Assembly (NCBI GenBank): GCA_937925645.1
Contig: CALAMB010000194.1
Location: 1 to 10,910 of the forward strand
From: an uncultured Acidobacteriota bacterium
Lineage (GTDB): Bacteria > Acidobacteriota > JAAYUB01
Reading direction: 5' to 3'
DNA: 10,910 nt
Positions within the stretch are counted from its first letter, which is position 1, and every line of letters starts with the position of its first letter. A program made the translations under genes and the position numbers. The notes under the pieces are model-generated. The model made no database searches. It was not told the DNA's origin and was given only the letters and a program-made list of their open reading frames with translations. This document shows positions 5,868-10,910 of this stretch, in pieces.

Positions 5868-5925
5868 CGTCAAAAACCAATAATCCGAAATGGACAATGA
5901 AAAATGTCCGATGATCAATGACAGA
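5868..5925. repeat. AT-rich CAATGA-type word region
   Basis: Loose repetition of CAAT/GACAATGA/GATCAATGA words between the 14-bp array and the CTCTGCG repeat. AT-richer than its surroundings. No gene or clear structure seen. Confidence 0.4.
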
Positions 5926-5930
5926 TGGAT

Positions 5931-5959
5931 CCCTCTGCGCCCTCTGCGACTCTGCGGTG
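5931..5959. repeat. CTCTGCG-type intergenic repeat
   Basis: CCTCTGCGC, CCTCTGCGA and CTCTGCGGTG follow in a 9-base rhythm, 26 bases beyond the moeA stop. From memory, near-identical CTCTGCG…CTCTGCGGT strings occur between genes in many unrelated bacteria; in reverse they give spurious peptides such as AESQRAQR, as here. Confidence 0.7.
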
Positions 5960-5984
5960 TATTTCCCCCCGCCGGTTCGTTCTG

Positions 5985-7205
5985 TTATTCCGCCGGGAGG
6001 AAGTTGAACGGCTCGAGGATGAAGACCCGGACCAACTCGCCGGCGGCAAGTTCGGGACGGTCCGCCGGCAGCACCGCCAGCCCGTTGATCGTCCGCCACG
6101 AGAACAGGTCGGCGCTGCCCTTGTCCCGGACGGGACGGCACAGCAGCCGCCCCTCCTCGGCGACGAGCCGGCAGGGGCGGTAGGCGGTGCGGTCGCCCCG
6201 GTGGCGCATCGGTTCGGTGAGCGCGGCCGTGACGAACGAGCAGCCCGGCCGGTTCCACCCGGCCAGCCGCCGCAGGGCCGGCAGCACGAAGCGGGCTGCC
6301 TGCAGCAGCGACGAGACCGGGTTGCCGCTGAGCCCGAACAGGAGCTGGCGGCCCTTGCGGGCGAACACCAGGGGTTTGCCCGGTTTGATGGCCACCGCGT
6401 CGAACAGCACCTCGAAACCCTCGGCCCGCACCGCGGTTTGCACGAGGTCGTAGTCGCCCACCGAGACCCCGCCGGTGAGCAGGATGACGTCGGCGTCGGG
6501 TTCGGCGCTCACGGCCGACCGGATGGCGGCCTCGTGGTCGGGCACGATGCCGCGGACGGCGCAGGTGTAACCGAACTTGCGGAAATACGAGGCGATGGAG
6601 TACATGTCGGAGTTTCGGATGCGGCCGCCCGTGGGCGGCTGGTCGATGTCCACCAGTTCGGAGCCGGTGTTGGTGAGCGACAGCACCGGCCGCGGGTAGA
6701 CGCGGACGCGGGTGAAGCCGAAAATGGCCAGAACCCCCAGGTCGCTGGCCTTGAGTACGTCGCCGGGGGCGAACAGCGGGCTGCCCGCCGCCAGCTCCGA
6801 ACCTCGCGTCGCGACGTGCCGGCCGGCGGCCGGGATTTCCGTGAATGCCACCATGTCGTCGGGGTGCTCCCGGCACTGCTCCTTTGGCATTACGGTGTCG
6901 GCGCCGGAGGGCAGGGGAGCGCCTGTCATGATCTTGACCGCCGCGCCGGGGGGCAGTTCCCCGGACATGACCGTCCCGGCGGGCAGGCAGTCCACCACGC
7001 GGAGGCGCGCGCCCGGGCCCGTCGTGTCGGCCGCGCGGAACGCGAACCCGTCCATCATGGCCCGGTTGAAGGGGGGGACGTCATCGCCGGAGCGCATGTC
7101 GGCCGCCACGGCATAGCCGCCGGCCTCCAGCAGGGGAACCTCGATGGGCGCGCGGGGCTGGCACTGGTCCAGGATGATGCGTTCGGCTTCTTCGATGGAG
7201 ATCAT
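5985..7205 (-). CDS. moeA: Molybdopterin molybdenumtransferase (MoeA)
   Basis: 406 residues, the normal length for MoeA, which inserts molybdate into adenylylated molybdopterin in the cytoplasm at the last step of molybdenum cofactor synthesis. Visible motifs in order: PPFNRAMMDGFAF (44-56), GELPPGAAVKIMTGAPLPSG (82-101), a TNTGSELVD turn (178-186), the MoCF-type core LLTGGVSVGDYDLV (242-255), IKPGKPLVFA (273-282) and FGLSGNPVSSL (290-300). By comparison with E. coli MoeA, the functional acids probably correspond to Asp52, Glu183, Asp223 and Asp251 or Asp253. ATG 7205 is chosen because AAGGGG lies 6-11 bases upstream and the protein starts as the family does; the frame is open further upstream but reads unlike MoeA. 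It is divergent from the transporter gene, and no other cofactor genes are in the window. Confidence 0.96.
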   Translation of the reverse strand: MISIEEAERIILDQCQPRAPIEVPLLEAGGYAVAADMRSGDDVPPFNRAMMDGFAFRAADTTGPGARLRVVDCLPAGTVMSGELPPGAAVKIMTGAPLPSGADTVMPKEQCREHPDDMVAFTEIPAAGRHVATRGSELAAGSPLFAPGDVLKASDLGVLAIFGFTRVRVYPRPVLSLTNTGSELVDIDQPPTGGRIRNSDMYSIASYFRKFGYTCAVRGIVPDHEAAIRSAVSAEPDADVILLTGGVSVGDYDLVQTAVRAEGFEVLFDAVAIKPGKPLVFARKGRQLLFGLSGNPVSSLLQAARFVLPALRRLAGWNRPGCSFVTAALTEPMRHRGDRTAYRPCRLVAEEGRLLCRPVRDKGSADLFSWRTINGLAVLPADRPELAAGELVRVFILEPFNFLPAE

Positions 7206-7295
7206 GGGAACCCCTTCCCGAGCGGTCTCGCCCAGATGGTAGCCGAAAAACCGCCTGAATGCACGGGGATTTTCGAGCCGCGGCCGCCGGGACGG

Positions 7296-7324
7296 TGGAC
7301 GCGGCGGGCGTCTTCGGCTATACT
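7296..7324 (+). promoter_or_regulatory. Candidate promoter of the POT transporter
   Basis: TATACT (7319-7324) is a good -10 match, 17 bases after TGGACG (7296-7301), a partial -35 match (4 of 6). It lies 59 bases before the start codon in the divergent moeA-transporter gap. A promoter for moeA was not clear. Confidence 0.45.
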
Positions 7325-7383
7325 CCCGTTTTCTCCCCGGCCGAGCCCCGGCGGACGCGGCCGGAATCCAGCGGAGGTGCGGC

Positions 7384-8751
7384 ATGGACCCAAAGCCCGG
7401 CGGCTTCCCCTCGACCTTCTGGATGGCCAACGTCACCGAGCTCTTCGAGCGCGGCGCGTTCTACGCCATGGCCAGCTTCGTGGTGCTCTACCTCGGCCAG
7501 CTGGGCCTCGGCGACTACTGGCCCAGCACCCTGAACGGCACCGTGCTCTGGACCCTGGTCTATTTTCTGCCGATTCTCTCGGGCACCATCGCCGACCAGG
7601 TGGGCTTCAAGAAGTCGCTGCTGGTGGCGTTCGTGCTTCTGGCCGCCGGCTACTTCCTGATGGGCTACCCGGTCTGGTTCGGCGGCGCCACCCTGGCCAA
7701 CACCGTGGAGAGCGAAGTCACCGCCGGCGCCAACATCGTCATTCCGGTGGTCATCGCCATCGTGCTGATCGGCCTGGGCGGATCGGTGGTCAAGCCGTGC
7801 ATCTCCGGGACGGTGCAGAAGACCTCCGGCGTCCGGGCGACGCTGGCGTTCGGCATCTTTTACATGGTCATCAACATCGGCTCGCTGTGCGGCCGCGGCG
7901 TGAGCTACGCCGTCCGCAAGCAGTTCGACCTGAGCTACATCTTCGCCGTGTCGGCGGCGTTCGCCATCGTCGCTTTCTTCGTGGTGTTTTTCCTGTACAA
8001 GGACCCGGACCGGCTCCCCGGGGCGGCGGAAAAGAAACCCCGCAAGTCCCCCGGGCGCATCCTCATGGACATGGTGCTGGTGCTCCGCAACCTGCGCTTC
8101 GCCCTGTTCCTGGTTGTGTCCAGCGGCTTCTTCTTCATCTACAACCAGGTGTACAACGTGCTGCCGCTCTACCTGAAGAAGGTCGTGGAACTCGACCCGC
8201 CGGTGGACCTCATCACCATGGCCAACCCGTTCACCATCGTATTCTTCCAGCTCCTCATCACCAAACTCTTCGGCAAATGGAAACCCATCAACTCCATCGT
8301 GGTGGGCACGGTGATCATCGGCCTGGCCATGGTCATCAACCTGGTGCCCATCTACTATCTCGGCATCCGGAACATGAGCCTGGGCACCCTGCTGCCGCTG
8401 GGCTCCATCTTCATCACCCTGACGGTGGCGCTGATCGCGTTCGGCGAGCTGTTCACGTCGGCGCGGACCTACGAGTACATCGGCGCCCTGGCGCCCAAGG
8501 GGCAGGAGGGGCTGTTCCTGGGTTACGCCAACCTGCCCATGGCCATCGGCTCGTTCTTCGGCGGGCCGGTGGGCGCGCTCATCTTCAACGAGGTGATCTG
8601 CCGCGGCTCCGTCAAGCGGCCGGACGGTCTGCTCGATCCCGACCCGTTCTGGAACACCTTCGGCTGGGTGCTGCTCATGGCCATTGGTCTCGGGTCGGCG
8701 TTCAGCATGTGGCTCTACAACCGCTGGCTCCGGAAGCAGCAAGCGGCGTGA
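7384..8751 (+). CDS. POT/PTR2-family proton-coupled oligopeptide-type transporter
   Basis: 455 residues, strongly hydrophobic with about 12-14 predicted membrane helices: an inner-membrane major-facilitator protein. POT landmarks are present: ELFER (19-23, the ExxER proton-coupling motif of helix 1), IADQVG (69-74), VVKPCISG (135-142) with the helix-4 lysine, FYMVINIGSL (159-168, PTR2 signature), MANPFTIVFFQ (279-289) and FGELFTSARTYEYIGALAPK (353-372) with the helix-10 glutamate. A basic loop (205-232) separates the two halves. Known members import di- and tripeptides with protons, though some carry nitrate or other substrates. After ExxER the usual F-x-Y-Y is G-A-F-Y, so the substrate is uncertain. 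ATG 7384 has GGAGGTG 5-11 bases upstream. It diverges from moeA and converges on the dockerin gene. Confidence 0.88.
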   Translation: MDPKPGGFPSTFWMANVTELFERGAFYAMASFVVLYLGQLGLGDYWPSTLNGTVLWTLVYFLPILSGTIADQVGFKKSLLVAFVLLAAGYFLMGYPVWFGGATLANTVESEVTAGANIVIPVVIAIVLIGLGGSVVKPCISGTVQKTSGVRATLAFGIFYMVINIGSLCGRGVSYAVRKQFDLSYIFAVSAAFAIVAFFVVFFLYKDPDRLPGAAEKKPRKSPGRILMDMVLVLRNLRFALFLVVSSGFFFIYNQVYNVLPLYLKKVVELDPPVDLITMANPFTIVFFQLLITKLFGKWKPINSIVVGTVIIGLAMVINLVPIYYLGIRNMSLGTLLPLGSIFITLTVALIAFGELFTSARTYEYIGALAPKGQEGLFLGYANLPMAIGSFFGGPVGALIFNEVICRGSVKRPDGLLDPDPFWNTFGWVLLMAIGLGSAFSMWLYNRWLRKQQAA

Positions 8752-8780
8752 CGGACCGACGACACGCACCATTCGGACGG

Positions 8781-8798
8781 GTTCGGCCGGAGCCGGAC
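8781..8798. other. Weak hairpin between convergent genes
   Basis: GTTCGGC (8781-8787) can pair with GCCGGAC (8792-8798) with one G-T wobble in the 54-base gap between the transporter and dockerin genes. There is no T-tract on either strand, so a role as a shared terminator is only a possibility. Confidence 0.25.
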
Positions 8799-8805
8799 CA
8801 GAGGA

Positions 8806-10524
8806 TCATCGCCCCGCTGACAACCGATGCAGGATGACGGCGTCGGCGGCGGTGAGCCGCCCGTCGCCGTCCAGGTCGGCCGTGGCTGCGGGGGCCGCGA
8901 AGGCCGCCGGCTCCGGCTGCAGACCTCCGGCGAGTTCGTACAGCAGCATCCGCCAGTCCGCGGGCGTGACCGCGCCGTCGCCATCCAGGTCGCCGGGCAG
9001 CCACGGCCGAGTCAGTTCGGCCGGCGCGTCGGCGACGATGGGTCCGAACCCATCGGTGAGCACCGTCAGGCGGACCGTGTAGACGCCCGGCGCCAGGCCC
9101 GCCGTCGGCCAATGGCCGAGGATCTCGTCGTGGCGCATCTCCGGAACAGGACCGGCGATGGGTATCCACGTGGCCGGTTCCGGGCCAGTCCCGTATTCCA
9201 GCAGATAGCCGTCGTAATCCAGCGGGCTGTCGGGTCCCCGGATGACCTGCGCGGTGCCCCGGAGTGGGGTCAGATCGCCCGTCACGGCAGCGACCGGTTC
9301 GATCCGGGCCTCCACGATGCCGGCGGCGTCCAGGGCCCGGGGCGCGCTGCCGAGCAGGCAGTTGATCCACAGCATGGCGGCATTCCCGGCGGCATGGACA
9401 TCGCGCCCCAGTTGGGAGGCGATGAAGCCGATGAACACGCCCCGGTCGGCGCAGGTCAGCTGCGACAGGTTGGTGGACAGGAACAGGACCAGCCGGCCAT
9501 CGCCGAATACGCCGAGGTAGCCGCCGCTGCCGTCGCAGACGGACTCCTGAACCGTCGCCTCGCCGTTCTCCTCCACGATCAGCTCGCCGAACACGCAATT
9601 GCGCAGCGTCAGGCGAGTGGTGCCGCGGCAGTAGTAGTTCCAACTTCGCACCGACGTGTTGTGAAAGGTGTAGTCGATGTCGCCCCAGTGAAAATCGGCG
9701 GCGGCCAGGGTGGTGTTGTCGGCCAACCCGGCGATTTCGACCGCGTGGCCGCGCTCGAAGATGGTGCCGACGGCGCGCAGCACGGAATCGCGCACCGTCG
9801 CGTGGGCGCCGCTGCGGCCCATGAGCGCCCACATGACGTTGCGGCAGTCAACCAGGTGGACGGCGTAGGGGATGTTCGTAGCCCACGGCGTGGTGACGTC
9901 CAGACGGAACTCGGCCACATCACCTGGGGGTGGCAGGATTGTGTCGATGATCGTGCCGTCGAACAGGGTCATCCAGAGCAGGACCGTTTCCGAATCCGCG
10001 ATGGAGAGCGTGACTTCGCCGAACGGCACGAACTCGCCCGCGTTGATGCAGTCGACCAGTGTGGCGGCCGACTGGTCGAACAGCGCCCAAGTGGCGAATC
10101 CGCGGACCACCTCCGCCCGGGTGAAACTGGCGGCGGCCGAACCGGCCAGGGCGACACTGAAGGAGTGCCCGTTCCCGTCGAGTGCGCCATCGGTGACCTC
10201 GACGGCCGCCTGGTCGGCCGCCATCAGCGCCGACTGGTAGGCGTATTCCTGCCGGAACCGGAGGGTGCCCTGCCGGATATCCAGGCAGGCGTTGCCGAAC
10301 AGATAGACATCGTGCGACAGGTGCAGGGCGCCGCCGCCGGTCACCGTCAGCCGGCCGTTGTTGAGGATGACCAGGTTGCCGTCGACGAAGCGATCGGACG
10401 ATAGCACCACGGTTTCGTCCGGATCGTCGCCGCCGATCACCCAGTCGGCGGCCGCCACCCGGGGAGAAGCCATCAGGGCGAAGACAACGAGGCAGCCGAT
10501 CACACCAAGGCCGCGATCACGCAA
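8806..10524 (-). CDS. Secreted beta-helix-like protein with C-terminal type I dockerin
   Basis: 572 residues. A signal peptide covers about 1-26 (GCLVVFALMASPRVAAA). Residues ~30-400 alternate short beta-strands, turns and Asn/Gly/Asp (LTVTGGGALHLSHDVYLFGN, TLRNCVFGELIVEENGEATV), resembling a right-handed parallel beta-helix; no catalytic motif is apparent. Residues ~405-505 look like an extracellular beta-sandwich (YLLEYGTGPEPATW, GLAPGVYTVRLTV). The end is a dockerin with two calcium loops: D512-x-D514-x-D516 with D523, and D550-x-D552-x-D554 with D561. Dockerins bind cohesins in cellulosomes, but many bacteria have them without cellulosomes and no cohesin is seen here. The start is probably TTG 10524, because GGGGAGG lies 7-13 bases upstream and the signal peptide then fits. 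It lies 54 bases after the acetyltransferase gene, same strand, possibly co-transcribed. Confidence 0.85.
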   Translation of the reverse strand: MRDRGLGVIGCLVVFALMASPRVAAADWVIGGDDPDETVVLSSDRFVDGNLVILNNGRLTVTGGGALHLSHDVYLFGNACLDIRQGTLRFRQEYAYQSALMAADQAAVEVTDGALDGNGHSFSVALAGSAAASFTRAEVVRGFATWALFDQSAATLVDCINAGEFVPFGEVTLSIADSETVLLWMTLFDGTIIDTILPPPGDVAEFRLDVTTPWATNIPYAVHLVDCRNVMWALMGRSGAHATVRDSVLRAVGTIFERGHAVEIAGLADNTTLAAADFHWGDIDYTFHNTSVRSWNYYCRGTTRLTLRNCVFGELIVEENGEATVQESVCDGSGGYLGVFGDGRLVLFLSTNLSQLTCADRGVFIGFIASQLGRDVHAAGNAAMLWINCLLGSAPRALDAAGIVEARIEPVAAVTGDLTPLRGTAQVIRGPDSPLDYDGYLLEYGTGPEPATWIPIAGPVPEMRHDEILGHWPTAGLAPGVYTVRLTVLTDGFGPIVADAPAELTRPWLPGDLDGDGAVTPADWRMLLYELAGGLQPEPAAFAAPAATADLDGDGRLTAADAVILHRLSAGR

Positions 10525-10578
10525 TGAACACCTCCCCGTGGAACAGTGTCACTCGATCCGTGCGGCGATCTTATCAGA

Positions 10579-10910
10579 TTATTCGGGTGGTGGCACCTGT
10601 GACGTCGGCTCCAGCCGTTTCTGCATCCAGACCACGTCGAAGTCGCGGTCGAACTTGCGGCCGACGGCCCGGAACCGGCCGCACTCGGCGAAGCCGTTCC
10701 GCCGGTGGAAGCGGATGCTCCCCTCGTTGAGCGAGGAGATGCTGGCCAGGATCGTGTCCACCCCCAGCCGGCGCGCCTCGGTCTCGAAGCGCTCCAGCAT
10801 CATGCGTCCCAACCCGCGCCCGGTGTGCTCCGGGCGGATGAAATACGTCACCTCCGCGGTCCGGGCGAAGGAATCGGCCGGGTGCCAGCGGCGCAGCATG
10901 CCGAAGCCGG
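10579..10910 (-). CDS. GNAT-family N-acetyltransferase, phosphinothricin-acetyltransferase-like (5' end off window)
   Basis: The visible 109 residues are the C-terminal two thirds of a GNAT enzyme, which moves acetyl from acetyl-CoA to an amine. The acetyl-CoA pyrophosphate loop is RPEHTGRGLGRMML, followed by the helix LERFETEARRLG, then ILASISSLNEGSIRFHRRNG and the strand CGRFRAVGRKFDRDFDVVWM. This ending is typical of the PAT/YncA-type subgroup, which acetylates phosphinothricin or methionine sulfone-like amino acids; the true substrate cannot be told. The frame is open to the right edge (GFG directly before MLRRW), so the ATG at 10899 is internal and the true start lies outside. The Pro-rich tail (SQVPPPE) is short. 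The dockerin gene follows 54 bases later with no terminator between. Confidence 0.88.
   Translation of the reverse strand, partial: GFGMLRRWHPADSFARTAEVTYFIRPEHTGRGLGRMMLERFETEARRLGVDTILASISSLNEGSIRFHRRNGFAECGRFRAVGRKFDRDFDVVWMQKRLEPTSQVPPPE

Noticed and set aside
7318..8772. 484-codon minus-strand frame opposite the transporter
   Set aside because: His/Glu/Asp-rich shadow of a hydrophobic gene; no signal, RBS or domain.
5925..8837. 970-codon open frame on the plus strand across moeA and the transporter
   Set aside because: It is antisense to MoeA and out of frame with the transporter. Its sequence is low complexity and Arg/Gly/Pro-rich, and it crosses two well-supported genes.
8827..10404. 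525-codon plus-strand frame opposite the dockerin gene
   Set aside because: No domain; the opposite strand has a signal peptide, RBS and a canonical dockerin.

Overview
The window is high-GC bacterial chromosome. It carries five recognisable protein-coding loci, a 19-codon scrap of a sixth at the left edge, and two long gene-free stretches packed with repeats. The large TonB-dependent receptor with an N-terminal carboxypeptidase-regulatory-like domain, the secreted dockerin-bearing protein and the intergenic 'word' repeats fit an Acidobacteriota-like Gram-negative lineage. This is inference from gene style; there is no rRNA or marker gene here to settle it.

Layout. Positions 1-59 are the end of an unidentified + strand gene, closed by a rho-independent terminator (86-110). 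Positions 117-1280 have no convincing gene: short degenerate tandem repeats, an inverted pair of ~90-bp two-hairpin elements (304-394 and 619-709) and an AT-rich leader with a C10 tract and two adjacent small hairpins before a strong ribosome binding site. Positions 1281-4571 read as one Oar/SusC-like TonB-dependent outer-membrane receptor, but an in-frame TAA at 1929-1931 splits it. The stop sits where this family usually has the Tyr of an 'AEYGR' motif, and the frame continues intact for about 880 codons. A terminator follows (4591-4618).

Positions 4619-5984 are a dense intergenic repeat field: low-complexity word repeats, a roughly 473-bp unit present twice in tandem, and four composite palindromic elements built from seven copies of a GACCCGC/GCGGGTC hairpin in alternating orientation. 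A 14-bp tandem array and a CTCTGCG-type repeat follow.

Positions 5985-7205 (minus) encode MoeA, the molybdenum insertase. Divergent from it is a POT/PTR2-family proton-coupled transporter (7384-8751, plus). Converging on that gene is a secreted beta-helix-like protein with a C-terminal type I dockerin (8806-10524, minus, probable TTG start). Just upstream of it on the same strand is a GNAT acetyltransferase cut by the right edge (10579-10910).

The genes do not form one pathway. Receptor, peptide-type transporter and dockerin protein would fit a heterotroph that takes up polymer- or peptide-derived nutrients, but this is only a loose thematic link. I see no defence system, CRISPR array, integrase or transposase. 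The least explained content is the repeat architecture and the interrupted receptor.
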